64,000 bases of DNA from Dimorphilus gyrociliatus (GCA_904063045.1 CAJFCJ010000007.1:1394510-1458509); one strand, 5' to 3'; shown: positions 47,052-59,047, numbered from the stretch's first letter. Notes: a model not told the origin generated them from the letters alone. Numbers and translations: made by a program.

Positions 47052-47369
47052 TTTGCAGATAAAATTAGAATAGACAATAAGAACGTGCTCTAGTTAAACA
47101 TGGCCGTCACGCTGTAGTACCCACGTTTGTAAAAATAACCATATCACGTCAGAACAAATCTTTCATAAGTAAGATACCATAGTATTAGATTTTAAATTTA
47201 TATTTGGACAGAAACCTCTTAAAGATGTCTTTAAATTTTATTTCTGTGAAGAGAAAAGCTGAATCAATTCCTACGTTACCAACAACAGGCGTGTCACGTG
47301 ACCACCTGGTATCGAAATCTGTTCTGCTTTCAACCGAAAAGCAGTCTGCTATTACGGAAGCAATGTAAA
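47052..47369. promoter_or_regulatory. probable bidirectional promoter of the C2H2 gene and ZC3H3
   Basis: 318 bases between divergent start codons, relatively GC-rich, with a cacgtg-like element (gtgtcacgtgaccacc, about 47291) that fits an E-box/USF site. No coding frame. Shared promoter is inferred from geometry. Confidence 0.45.
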
Positions 47370-49204
47370 ATGTCTGACGAACATATAGAAAAAGAAAAAG
47401 ATGACTTACTGCGTGAAATTAATTTCCTCTCAGGTAGTTTCCTATTAGGATTAAATAATACATAAATTAGAAATACTACAGATCTCATAGAAAAGCATTC
47501 CAAAAATCAATCAAAAGAAATTGAACCAGTGTTTCGAAATCAAACGGTGTCTGTGTCATCTGGTCAGGATAAGGGAGACCTAACTTCTGGCCAAATTCAA
47601 CTAAATAAAGAATATTTAGTCCCTAGTACTTCAGGAAGTCATGACAAAACTGTAACGAATCAAATGTATAACAATGTTTATAAATCTCGATATAAATTAG
47701 TCAAATTGCCGTTTAAAAAACCTGCGAAGCTTCCGATCTACAAATCTCCCAATAATAGGTTTGCGTCGTATAATATAGATAATCGCCGCAATGAAGGTTT
47801 GTTCGAATTCAAAACATTTATTTAGTAAGTTAACGTGTCTTCTATTGCGAATAGATCCATGCCTGATAAATACGGTACTACAAAGAAAAGTTAATAACAT
47901 ATCCAGAAATAAATATAAATTTATAAACGGTAACTACACCAAGAAAACACCAGTGAGACCCCCATCCAGAAAACAACTAAAAGTAGATAGAAGAAAGTTC
48001 AAGTCAAAAAGCCCAATTCTCAATATAGATGGTGTTCATTATAAATCTAACAACAATAGAAAATTGATAAAAATTCAAAATGATAAAAAAAGTAATTATC
48101 TTTTTTTTAAAATCATATATTATATTTAATAACAGGCAATATACATACAGTATATATATATGAATAATATTTATTTTCCCACTAATTAGGTTTCACTCCG
48201 ACTCTGAGAAGTACAAAATTTGTTCATGCTCAGTAAGATTAGTTCATATTAATTAATATAATATTGATATTAATAATATGTATTTTTTATTAATATTATT
48301 TTTAGAAAAGTCCTAAAGCGTAGTATAGCGACAGTATCCAAATTTAAGATTCGTCGTCATGTAAACAAATCACCAACGAAAAAATTGTGTATTTTCTATA
48401 CTCGTTTTGGAAAATGCTCTAGAAAGGAACGATGTCCATATGTTCATGATAGCACAAAAGTGGCTGTTTGTACTCGGTATCTACTAAATTCTTATCTTAG
48501 TTTGATAATGCTTCATATTGGTCTTGCTTCAAATCAGCTATGCTCAGGGAAAATGCGTCGAAGATAACTGTCCATTCCTACACCAGCTATCAACAAATCG
48601 AATGCCAGTGTGCCATTACTTTCTGAAAGGAGTCTGCAACAAGGAAAATTGCCCATACCTGCATATAAATTTAGGAAAAAATGCCGAAGTCTGCCAGGAC
48701 TTCGTCAATGGATACTGCTCAAATGGCGCCCACGTTAATTTCAACAAGAATACTATCTTGTTTTTTTTTCTTTTTTAAATAGTTATTTATAGAACTATAA
48801 TTTCCTAAACAGTGCAAGAAACTTCACACAAACATCTGTCTGAAAGGTAAAAAATGTAACAACAACCAATGTAAACTGAAACATAAAGTAGCTAGACCAA
48901 GAAAAATATCCATTTCAACAGAGGATATTAAGAAAAAGTATATTTTTAGAAAAAGAATTAAACTAAAAAGTCACCTAATTTACTATTAACAGAGAATTAG
49001 ACCGGACGACAGTAGATAAAACGCCAACAGGTAGTCTGTCATTTATATCTTTAGGATCCCACGACGATTTGGAAATCAGCCATTCGTGCGATCTTTCTCC
49101 CGAAACATTCAGTTAGTACTTGACATTATTGTTTTTTTATTGTAATAAAAATGTTTCTATTTCCAGACGATATTCATCCAAAATTAAACTTTGACAGCGA
49201 TTAA
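47370..49204 (+). CDS. ZC3H3: CCCH zinc-finger protein ZC3H3 (SMICL)
   Basis: Nuclear protein that links mRNA 3' processing and polyadenylation with export. Nine exons: 47370-47433, 47482-47796, 47855-48091, 48190-48232, 48306-48476, 48538-48733, 48813-48937, 48993-49111 and 49167-49204, giving 435 residues, about half the vertebrate length. The start MSDEHIEKEKDDLLREI parallels the vertebrate N-terminal helix. A basic RYKLVKLPFKKP block and ILNIDGVHYKSNNNRKLIKI match conserved vertebrate segments. Five CCCH fingers follow: CIFYTRFGKCSRKERCPYVH, CTRYAQGKCVEDNCPFLH, CHYFLKGVCNKENCPYLH, CQDFVNGYC with CKKLH across an intron, and CLKGKKCNNNQCKLKH. The C-terminal FISL motif and HPKL end are also shared with vertebrates. 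Introns are 46-98 bases. Recognition is firm from the finger spacing and flanks. Confidence 0.93.
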
Positions 49205-49926
49205 ATTCACCTGTTTTTATTTTTTAATGCAGTTTTAGCCTACAGGTGCTATTGTTCATCGAAATTAATCGAACGTTCAGACAAAATCGGAAATTATTAG
49301 TGAGCATAATAACCCAACTGGATCCTCTGTCTTGTCCGGTGTCGTTTAAACTTGTTGGTATTGATATTGTTGATATTTTCTCAGAATAAACTGAAAGATT
49401 AAAAAAATAATTTGAGTGCAATAGATTTTCTATAAGAAATTGTGCAACCCATTTGACTCTCTTTAAGGCCGAAGTACTGCTCCTCCTACAATAAAAGTAT
49501 AACAGACACTTTTTTAGCTTAAAACAAAATTTTTCGTTAAAATAAGCCGGTAATTACCATAATATATTAATTTTCAATCTATTAATAGGTATAAGAAAAG
49601 TTTTAACACCCGTTCCATGGCCTATATGAGGTCTTTGAATAGAGTAGAAATGCACCGGCAGTTTTGAGTGACAGATTCAATTCTAAAAATAACTACCTCA
49701 TTTGCATGCCCGAATTTTCCATAGATTCGCCAAACGTAATGTCTAAAAATAGCTATGATCTTAACGCTGATTGGCTCGCTGTGCGCCAATATCCCAAAGT
49801 AGTAACACAATGGAGCTATCCCTATATAAAGCGGAACTCCGGCAATTCTCCGTAAAATTTCAAGCGCGAAACATTTAAAACTCTACTTATCCGAGTTTGT
49901 TTATACACTTTAGTCGCTGTAACAAC
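49205..49926. other. ZC3H3 3' end and Maf gene promoter
   Basis: 722 bases without supported coding sequence. The last 100 bases are the promoter and 5' UTR of the Maf-like gene, with a TATA box at 49822-49829. Confidence 0.55.
49822..49829 (+). promoter_or_regulatory. TATA box of the Maf-like gene
   Basis: ctatataaagcgg matches the TATA consensus and lies about 100 bases upstream of the Met at 49927, allowing a transcript start near 49855. A CCAAT-type box in reverse (gattggctc) lies about 55 bases further upstream. Confidence 0.65.
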
Positions 49927-50535
49927 ATGAATGAACTATCTGACGACATTTTGGCACTCATCAACGGTATATCTAGTAATGACGATGAACAAACATCACC
50001 TGTCCACTCTTCATCGTATCCCTCTTCTCCTGAGTCGGATTTTTACGCCTCATCTGCATCATCCTTAGACATTCATCAATGCCGACTACCCACTGATCAT
50101 AAAGAAATTAACGTTGAAGAACTTATCAAGATGGTTGGTGAACAACCCCTGCAGAACGAACCAACAAAATTGAATATGACCGACATGCAGCTAGTATCTC
50201 TATCCGTGAAAGAATTAAATCGACAACTTCAAGGTTTGTCAAAAGATGAAATAACCCGTATAAAACAAAGGCGAAGGACCTTGAAGAACCGAGGTTATGC
50301 CCATAATTGTCGAAACAAACGTCTACAACAAAAAGCCGACTTGGAAAAAGTGAACCAAAGTGTCCTATGTCAGTTCCAAGAATTGAAGAACCAATTAAAC
50401 GTCGCAAAGGAAGAAATTGACTCTCTTAGAAGAGAAAGAGATTATTTTAAGAAGGAAAGAGACTATTATAAAACAGAATTTGAAAGGCAACAATTGACCA
50501 GTATTCCAATGTCTCCGGAAAGCGTCATTTTCTAG
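49927..50535 (+). CDS. Maf-family bZIP transcription factor
   Basis: Intronless, 202 residues. An acidic/Ser-rich N-terminus ([39 protein letters not shown]) is followed by the Maf extended homology region ([20 protein letters not shown]), the basic region [20 protein letters not shown] with the diagnostic Tyr of Maf, and a leucine zipper ([39 protein letters not shown]). The C-terminal MSPESVIF resembles the SSPEFFL end of large Maf proteins. The short activation domain makes it intermediate between large Maf (c-Maf/MafB) and NRL size. It should bind MARE elements as a dimer. Start 49927 is chosen because it follows the TATA promoter and begins [11 protein letters not shown]; the frame is open to 49897. 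Single-exon structure is typical of Maf genes. Confidence 0.93.
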   Translation: MNELSDDILALINGISSNDDEQTSPVHSSSYPSSPESDFYASSASSLDIHQCRLPTDHKEINVEELIKMVGEQPLQNEPTKLNMTDMQLVSLSVKELNRQLQGLSKDEITRIKQRRRTLKNRGYAHNCRNKRLQQKADLEKVNQSVLCQFQELKNQLNVAKEEIDSLRRERDYFKKERDYYKTEFERQQLTSIPMSPESVIF

Positions 50536-51148
50536 AAAAGAAGTTTTTCTACTTTCTATGCACAAACTGAACGAAAGTGTGTCGGAAGGTCGTGTGAGAT
50601 TATATAAATTCGATAAAATTTCTATGAATGCATAAACGATTGTAGTATCTATATTTTCCTGCTATTTATTCCTCAAGTAATACAAACACTGCCATTTAAC
50701 ATATAGTTCGATCTCCTATAAGATGTTCACCTCAATCTTTAATCAGCTGTATTTTAGCACATGTGGGAGTGAATAGCCAAGAAAGAATACGCCCATCATG
50801 TGCCCGATCGATCACCCTTTCTCCCCCTTCCTTTCTCGCTAAGACTTATCTAATTGTCTTATATAGCGTACTATAAAACAGAGCAAGTTCGTACAGAAAA
50901 ATTCAAAAATCTGTTAACAAAATATGCAGAAGCTAACTCCTTGCTCCTTGCCCTATTAAATCCTTTACAAATAAAATTTGTACATGCCATTTAAGTAGAG
51001 TATAAAAATTTATTAACTCACATCTGTATATCAACACATAAATAAAGATATATTTATCCACTCATACAAACTATGTATTCAAATACAATATATGTTTAAA
51101 TATAAAAGTCTAGCTTGTATATATAGTCTACCCTGTTAGCTGGATGTA

Positions 51149-51295
51149 GATATATATATATATATATATATACAATATATATATACTGTATATATAAATA
51201 TGTATATATATATATATATACAATTTATATTAGTACATATGTATATCTATAAATATATATATTCATATATATGTACCATATATATATTCATATTC
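51149..51295. repeat. imperfect (TA)n / (TATG)n microsatellite
   Basis: About 147 bases of alternating TA with occasional C or G (tacaatatata, tgtatatatat), downstream of the Maf gene. Confidence 0.9.
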
Positions 51296-51365
51296 AAAGA
51301 AAACGGACGAAAGGGTGAATGCGCGGCTTCCACTAATCAATTTTTTGTTCTATTTGTATCTTCCA

Positions 51366-51616
51366 ATGACGTCATATTTAGGCATCCCTACAAACAAGTA
51401 TCCGCGAAATTTCCAGAATTTAGCTATTAATTTATTGAATGATAGGAAATTACTCTATCGCAAATAGTCGATCGTCATAAATGCAACATGTGCCCACGCA
51501 ATTTATAGAGAATAGTAATTGCTATAGAAACTACTTATACATAAAAAAATTATGTAGCATGACCTCTGTAGATTGTAGGGCGTTACTTGTGACGTCAATG
51601 CAAATTACTGACGTCA
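51366..51616. promoter_or_regulatory. cluster of three perfect CRE (TGACGTCA) sites
   Basis: TGACGTCA occurs at 51367-51374 (in a 10-base palindrome ATGACGTCAT), 51590-51597 and 51609-51616. The last two are 19 bases apart and flank an octamer-like ATGCAAAT. They lie between the 3' ends of two genes. CREB/ATF or bZIP binding is expected from the consensus; the target gene is unknown. Confidence 0.6.
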
Positions 51617-51672
51617 AACGAGAATTACAGGAATACCTGGGAGACACGGCAAACAGACGCGTCAGTTCCTCA

Positions 51673-53820
51673 TTAGCATATGGCAAACTCGGTCGGGGCT
51701 TCGTTTGGTTGCTCTGCATCAGTCAGCTGTTTGCAGCGTAAGTTTAAGTCGTTCAAAGTAGCAGCTTTCTGTATCATCAATTCCCCCAAAGACCACAACT
51801 CCTTGGCTAAAATATCACTTTGTGCAGCCAAACTAGGCTGACATTCAGAACAGTTCATGAAGTAGCATCCGCCGATTACGCCCACCTACTCGCATTTTCC
51901 ATAAATGAGTTAATTGACGTAAGAAATTAAGTAATCTACTAGCCTGCCTCGATGTGGCTGCATAAACAATAGTAGCAGCACCCTGCTCTTTCGATTTAGT
52001 AAAAGGTCTGCAGAGGGTGTAAGCTAGCATTAACCACCAGGAGTGACGAAATATAGAGGTATATATCATGTTTCCAGGATGCACTGCGTGACAAATAACC
52101 TAAGCGAATAAAAAAATCACTTTATTACACAAAATATAATTCAGGATGCAAAGGAAAGTTGTACATAGCGGAATAACCATCTTAATCTATCTAAGAAATG
52201 AATACTACAAGAAAGGCTTTTTAATTAGTAAACAAGTCACGAACATATAAACTATATAGATAGATATAGGGCATATACCTGTCTCTGTATTCACAGAAAA
52301 ATTGTAGCAAACAAAATATTGTTATTATTTTATAATATTTATAATTATATTTATAGATACCCTCTTCTTATCCATTCTCCTATTAAGTTCTTTTACTAAA
52401 AGTAGCTTGCACAGATTTGCATTACAATAGGCTTCTAAGGGGCAATAGCCAGACGCTTGGGGATTTAGAGTATTAGCGATAATATCTGATGCATTTTGAA
52501 TCTTCGATTGCCTAATTTCAAATATAACAATATAGTACAACTACATTAAATTAGATTAACGCACCAATGAGCTTCGCATGTAACAGCAACAATACGAGAA
52601 TTTTCAGAGCTATTGTAGCCTGAAGCAACTAAAAGATTTTCAAGAAATTTGCACAGATAGAAATGACCCAAATAATGTGATTGAAATGTTCTTTCAAACC
52701 CGTCAACAGTTTTTTGGAATGGAGGAAACATTTCGCCAGCATTAAGGATAAGAACGTTTAAAGGCCTAAACAAACAAAAGCATATTAATAAAAAGAAAAC
52801 TAAATCGAATAATCAACAAAAGAAATTTACGCACCAGCCCTGAGAAATATATTCCTGCGCAAAACATTTTACGCTTTTCAAATCATTCAAATCCAAATGT
52901 TTAACGTAAATATTCAATTTAACTTTGGAGCTGCAATGAAGAAATAATTGCTTAAGAGTTATTTGTTTATATGCATTTAGTATTAAAATTATATTATATA
53001 CAATATTTAGTATATTTGTAGAATTTCTTTATAAATATTAACCTGTTGTCAATCATTTTAGAAGCTATTAATTCAGCTTTTTTAACATCTCTACAGCCCA
53101 TAGTCACGTGAGCGCCATGAAGAGCTAATGATTTAGCTGTTTCATATCCTTTCAAAATGTATATGTATTATATATTTATTGGTTAGCTAATTACTTCTAA
53201 TACCTAATCCAGAACTAGCTCCAGTAACTATTATATATTTTCCCGTTAGGTCTTTTCCATGAAGAAGTTGTAATGTAGTCGTACTTGAGTCAAATCGACA
53301 TTTTAAAGGTACAAATTTATAAGAATCATCTTCAATTGCAAATGCTAATCTAGGGTCCGTGAAGGTGGTTTTCTGATTTATATGACTAAAAAGAATTGCA
53401 ACCGGAGTAGATCAGTTCTATTTCATAATATACAAACTTACTCAACGTAGACTATCAGTCCTTGATCCGACACTGTCAGTTCCCAACCGTAAGGTAAATC
53501 TGGGAGTAGTTGACCTAAATAAATTTTTATCAGTATTATGCAATGAACAAACCTCCGATTACTCTTTTCTTTTTCCCTGTGTAAGGATGTTCCCATTGAG
53601 TTTCTTGAGTTTGATGGCTTAAGATAGATTGAAACAATAAACATTCATTATCGCTCGACAAAAAATATATAAAAACTCTTTAAAGAAATATTAAAAAAAA
53701 TATTCCTGACAATCATAAAAAAACTTACTTTGCATAATAGACTTTCCCGTTTGTTGTGACCCTTTCTTCCCAACCACTAGGAAGATCATCGTCAGAATCA
53801 CTTTCAGCTAGTTTGTCCAT
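51673..53820 (-). CDS. WWOX: WW domain-containing oxidoreductase
   Basis: Tumour-suppressor scaffold with two WW domains and an SDR domain. Exons on the minus strand: 53820-53729, 53617-53553, 53514 to about 53443, then about 53387-53203, 53150-53043, 52930-52833, 52765-52563, 52510-52365, 52100-51946 and 51889-51673. WW1 ([24 protein letters not shown]) is canonical; WW2 ([26 protein letters not shown]) lacks the second Trp, as in human. The SDR domain keeps the nucleotide motif [11 protein letters not shown] (LNAGEM) and HPGNM. However, the catalytic Ser stretch reads VAVTCEAH instead of VVSSESH, and the YxxxK motif reads YCNAN, so Ser and Lys are both missing. The intron between the first two WW exons' successor is 38 bases, and the last intron appears to be GC-AG. 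It is divergent from CIBAR across 108 bases. Confidence 0.94.
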
Positions 53821-53928
53821 TCCAGATTCGGACACTGTGGAGTTTTTGAATGATTTTCAGTTTATTGTTTGGAATTATTCTTTCGTTCGATACCCAAGTT
53901 TCGACATTCGATCAAAATTTGACTAGAA
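53821..53928. promoter_or_regulatory. bidirectional promoter of WWOX and CIBAR
   Basis: 108 bases lie between the WWOX start and the proposed CIBAR start on opposite strands. No coding frame; shared promoter is inferred. If CIBAR starts elsewhere, the shared region would extend to about 54136. Confidence 0.45.
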
Positions 53929-55533
53929 ATGTCAGGAAATCCGCGGACAGGGGCTGATATATGGTCAAGGTTTGTGCCATTTGTTATCAAAATCTTTAAA
54001 TTGTAATTTCCCAGTGAATTTTCATATTTGATTTTGCGGCACATTCTTAACATAACAGAGGCGTTGCCTGTCGTAGCTTGTTTTCGCTCTCTGTTCGACT
54101 GCAGTGATTGAATTTTTCTAAATGTTAAAATTTCAGCAATCGACAGCAAAGATTTATAGAGCAACGAATCGCCCAGGTGGAAAAGCACCTGGGCGAAATG
54201 TGTCAAGCATTCGGTGCTTTTTCTCGAAAAATAGCAAGACTTAGAGACAAAGGTGAGAATCATATTAAGGCTTGGGGCTGTTTCTTTAATTTAGCTTTTC
54301 ATTAGGTGACGAAATATGTCAAAAGATCAAGGACTATTCCGAAACTGAAATTGTTAACCAGAGTACACTAGAAGCATTGTCAACTTTTGCACAAAACTTT
54401 TCTGCTGTTCAAGATTATCGAGATCACGAGGTATTGTTTGCATTCTTTTATTTTTAAATAAAAATTTTACACCATAGCAAATTCAATTCTTTATTAAAAA
54501 TAGGTTAAAAGCATTCAACGTAAAGTTGTAAACCCTCTATCGCAATATGGACACAAATGTAAAGATGCAAAAGAAGACTTGAAAAATGCATTTACCGCAC
54601 ACGAGAAGGATCTAAAAAGTCGTAAAAAGTTTGAAAGAACTCGAGAAAGGGGTTCAATTGATCGTCAAGATATGGTATATTATTACCCACATTTTTACGT
54701 AAGTTATTGTAAAACTTATTATATGACTATTATTTCGCAATAGACAAGAAAGGAGCATGAATTGCTTAAAACTAGTACACAAGCACTCCATTCGGAGAAA
54801 GTTTTGGAAGAGAAAATGGAGTCGTTTGAAAGACAAAAAGTAAATGATCTGAAAGTGAGTTAATATTTTGTTTAATTAAGTGATTTAAAGTTCTTTTCTC
54901 TTATCTTTTTTTTCAGAACATTCTTATGGATTTCGTGAATACCGAATTAATATTTCACGCAAGAGCTTTGGAACACTTTACAAATTGTTATAGATCTTTG
55001 CAGGATATTGATGAGGAAGCTGATATAGCGGTAATATTTCTTTATGAACAAATAAAATGAAACAAATTTGTTTTTCATATCAGAGTTTTAGATCCGTACT
55101 GAATCCTTCTCAAACTGAAGGTAGATTAAATATACAACGGCAAAATTCAAGGTCGTCTTTGAACGATACACGATTATCTTCTCAATCTGCAACGCCACTT
55201 CAAACTCGTTCGGCAACACATAGCCGTCAACATTCGACTTCTTCGGCTAATATGTTTGTTGCTAAATCTGAAATTGGACGATCACCTCAGGCTCAAGCAA
55301 GAACATTCAATGGCCAGAATCGAAATGATAGGAGGGGATATGCAGCTGCTAGTAGCGAAGACGATGATCTTGAAGATGATGATGAGGATGAAAGCGAAGA
55401 TGAAAGTGAAATTACTAATCCACCAGTTAATAGAGGACAAGGAAGAGGCTCGAATATTATAAGAGGGGGTCGGGGTGGAGGTAGGCCTAATTCTGCAGGC
55501 CCTGTTAGAGGAAGAGGGGCCTTTGGGCGATAG
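53929..55533 (+). CDS. CIBAR1: CBY1-interacting BAR domain protein (FAM92) with RGG tail
   Basis: Membrane-curving BAR protein acting with Chibby at ciliary bases and at mitochondrial inner membrane in vertebrates. Seven exons: 53929-53969, 54137-54252, 54306-54430, 54504-54674, 54744-54854, 54917-55030 and 55084-55533, giving 375 residues. Exon 1 (MSGNPRTGADIWS) is the least certain. The BAR domain is clear: QVEKHLGEMCQAFGAFSRKI, ARLRDKG, FAQNFSAVQDYRDHEV, VVNPLSQYGHKCKDAKEDLK, VLEEKMESFERQKVNDLK and LIFHARALEHFTNCYRSLQD. The C-terminus is unusual: a Ser-rich linker, an acidic run (SEDDDLEDDDEDESEDESE) and a terminal Arg-Gly-rich stretch (RGQGRGSNIIRGGRGGGRPN). Such RGG tails usually bind RNA and are Arg-methylated; I know of none in vertebrate CIBAR. 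The vertebrate CIBAR1/2 split is not resolvable here. Confidence 0.88.
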
Positions 55534-55817
55534 TTAGTAAGGTGCTAATATGCATAAAGTAAACACTGTCTCGTCCTATTTTAACCGTCCGTGATTGTTT
55601 ATAGAGTATAATTTGTAGATAAAGCAACATTATATTTTTTGAATTAATACATTCCGCGAATAAGTACCGCCACCTACAATTTTATCATGTAACAACCAAT
55701 CAGAGAACTGAACGCTGTCGTTCTTTAAAAATGCACTTGTATAAAAGGCTACGGAAAGGGCAACCTGACAATTCTAGTTGAGCACGTTAAATTATAGTTA
55801 TACGGGAACGGTGGAGT

Positions 55818-58800
55818 ATGAGCCCCGAATATCTAGTCGTTTTATTTCAAGTGACAGGAGGTCAGAATGGTGAAAACCTTGGCTCCGACGAAGAAGAAGT
55901 CGTCTTTTTCGTTTACTTACTTTATGACATAGCGTCTAATAAAGTAGTTTGTGTGCAATCCTATTACTGCCGGCCCACGCAAAATGAACTTCGAGAAACT
56001 ATTTTAACTGAAGAATGCAAAATTGTCACTGGCCTTAATGAAGATCTCATAAAATCTGCTCCTCCTCTGGAGCAAGTTCTGGACGAGGTTAGTTTCATTC
56101 TCTGTCAATAGGCCTAAGTGCTCAGTTTTCACAGTTTTTAGCTGTGTCTATCACGTGTTTTATATATAACTTTAAAACGTAGCATATATATTTAATTTTA
56201 ATGTGCTTTTTTGCCTATATAGCATTTATGTGCTAATTCATTTTTTTTCAATGTGTTCTTCAGTTCGAACGTTTTCTCGTTCAAAAAGAACTTCACCCCC
56301 TCCATGGCGGTTCATCCTTCTTTTTATGCTGCGATGGCCAACTTCACTTACGACTAGTCTTACATCCAGAAGCTCAGAGAAAAAACATTTCATTGCCTAC
56401 ATACTTTTATAAATTCTTCGACCTGAGGAAGGCTTTTAAGGAACACTACAAGGTTGAAACTGTCCATTGCATCAAAGACATGCTAGACCGTATCCTTTAA
56501 AGTTTTTACAACTTTTTTGTAACACTACATACGTCCCGCATTCATGAAAACGTGACGTTAGAGGTTGGCAGGCGCTTAATTTACATATTGCTGTAACGGT
56601 GCAGGTGCGTCCCGCATTGGACGTCGTCGAAGAAAATAAACCCTTATATAGATAGCCATGTCAGAGAGACGCCTTTCGAAACGTCAGCTGCGGTACACGT
56701 GGCTTGATGACTCCTCAATTTCGATTGAGTTATCCAGCTGTTGCGAGCATCAAACGGGCGTCCAAATGCTTTGTTCTGTAGAGCTAGGTGTTGTGTATTG
56801 AGAAACGTGCATCTATTCAGCTGTCGCGCACTAAAACGCGTGTTCTGAACGATATACTGCCTATAACGAATATTATAAAATATTCCTTAACCGTTCATCA
56901 AATATAGACTTGAATTTAGAAGTGGACCAATCTGTGGAATATGGCGTCAGACACTGCCAAGATATGGCTAAAATTATTCAAAGATTGTTGGACGATCGTA
57001 AGTTTTTTATTAATAATAATCATTATTTGGTATTATTATTTCAATTCATAGTACCTTGTATAATATCGATTTTTAATATACTCTTACCAATCCGAGTATA
57101 TAGTTGTTTTTAATCACTTATTATATTGTTAATTGTTAGTTAGAGGAGTTAGGAACGAGGGCCATTAATCGTCCTACTAATCCTCCACTTTAATAGAGTG
57201 GAAAAACTTGAATGGTTTAGCAATAGAAGTATACGTTGTAACTTGCGTGTATATTTACGTAGAAGTGCCCACTGTCTTACTAAGCTTCTAGGTCAATAGT
57301 ATATATCGAGTTTATACCGCCCTTTACGACATTCGAACGCTTATTAAAATTTCTCACGCTTCAGGCTATCAGTTCAGCGATCCCGAAACAATCAGCAATC
57401 GTCTGGAACCCGGCATATGGTTAGTACTCTTTATCTATTTTTTCCGCCAATCACACTTTAGGCCTAAGTATTTTGAAACAATCCTACTTCTTCTCTTTAT
57501 GTCACTTTTAGACTAAACAGTATTTCATTATTTGCAATAGAAAAAAATCGCAGCATTTATAAATAGTTCGTTCGCATTGAAATCGCATTTTCGCTATAGA
57601 CTGGTGCTTTTATATGATGTGTTCTATTCTATTTCACAGTTCAAAGAGTGAGAACGTTGACGACGACACGGTAATTAGAGCTAGAGGTTTGCCATGGCAG
57701 TCTTCTGATCAGGACATCGCGCTTTTTTTTAAAGGATTAAATATTATAAAGTAAATAAAAGAGCAATATTTTCAGACGTTTCAAATTGATTTGCTATAAT
57801 ATGAAAAAAATGATTGAACAGGGGTGGAGTTGCTTTATGCCTTAGTCCACAAGGGCGGCGAAATGGCGAAGCTTTAATACGATTTGAATGTAAGGAACAT
57901 AGAGATTTGGCGCTAAGAAAACATAAACATCATTTGGGCCAACGCTATATTGAAGTCTATAAGGCTTCTGGAAAAGATTTTATAAACGTGGCTGGGGGAG
58001 GGAACGCAGAAGCTCAACAGTTTTTGGAGAAGCATAACAATGAAGGCCAAGTCATTGTTCGAATGCGGGGACTACCCTATTCTGCTACCTCTCAACAAAT
58101 CGTGAGTGTGCCTTTTGCTAACTAGCTTTATCCTCTTTCTTAACTCATTAATAATAAATGTGGTAGCGGGTGAGGAAAAGTTTTAATCTCTGCTCTGACG
58201 ATCAGGCATTTTGTTAAGGTTATAGTGACTTTGTAAAGCAGTCTTTATGGCAAAGAAGGGACTGGGTGGGGGGCTTTTGCCGTGGTAGAGGAAAACATTT
58301 TGAACATAAAAACGACATATTTAAAAGATTTTCTATCAATATAAACAGACCCGTAAACGATGTCTATAAATGGTAAGTCGCAGAAATGGGGAAGTGATTT
58401 AGCGGGTCTGGTGTGGTTTCCTGTGTTTTAAACGGAATAAGCTTGCATTTACAAATAATATCATAATAACCAAACGTATAACCAACAGTATGTAGATGTA
58501 TCTAAAGTATATATGTATATAGATATATAGATATACACTTTAGAAACTACACTTACGTACAAAAACACTATCTATACAGCCTATGGTTTATACAGTGCAT
58601 AAACTTGAACACGTTATTTAATCTCTTATAGCTAGCTAACATAAATATTGTTTAGCATGAGCAATGCACATAATACGGAATGAATTTTTTTCATAACACT
58701 TTTTCATACATAAAGATTATTAATTTTTTGTTTATTTAAAAAATTCAAGATACACAGAAGTTTCTTGTATATTGAGAGACAGACAGACAGACAGACAGAG

Positions 58801-59047
58801 AGAGAGAGAGAGAGAGAGAAAAAAAGAATCTAAAAATAATGTCCCATATGTTGGTTAAAATCAAGAAACAAAACTGTTCAAGAGTATGAATAGGTAGTGT
58901 AGTAGCTTAAGAAAATTTTCTTTTTTATTGAGACGACGATATACGATAAGCATATTTGCTTGTGCAGAGTTAACACATTGCATTGCCTTTTCACTCAATA
59001 GATATCTAATAAGCTTTGCACTGTATATTCTCATGTTGTATACGTAG

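Larger units (their letters stand above)
50536..51672. other. spacer between convergent Maf and WWOX genes
   Basis: 1.14 kb. Its first part is the Maf 3' UTR (ATAAA signals near 50978 and 51041), its middle an AT microsatellite, and its last 300 bases hold three perfect CRE sites. No coding frame is supported. Confidence 0.6.

Noticed and set aside
53862-54263. 133-residue minus-strand ORF
   Set aside because: Antisense shadow of the first CIBAR exons and shared promoter.
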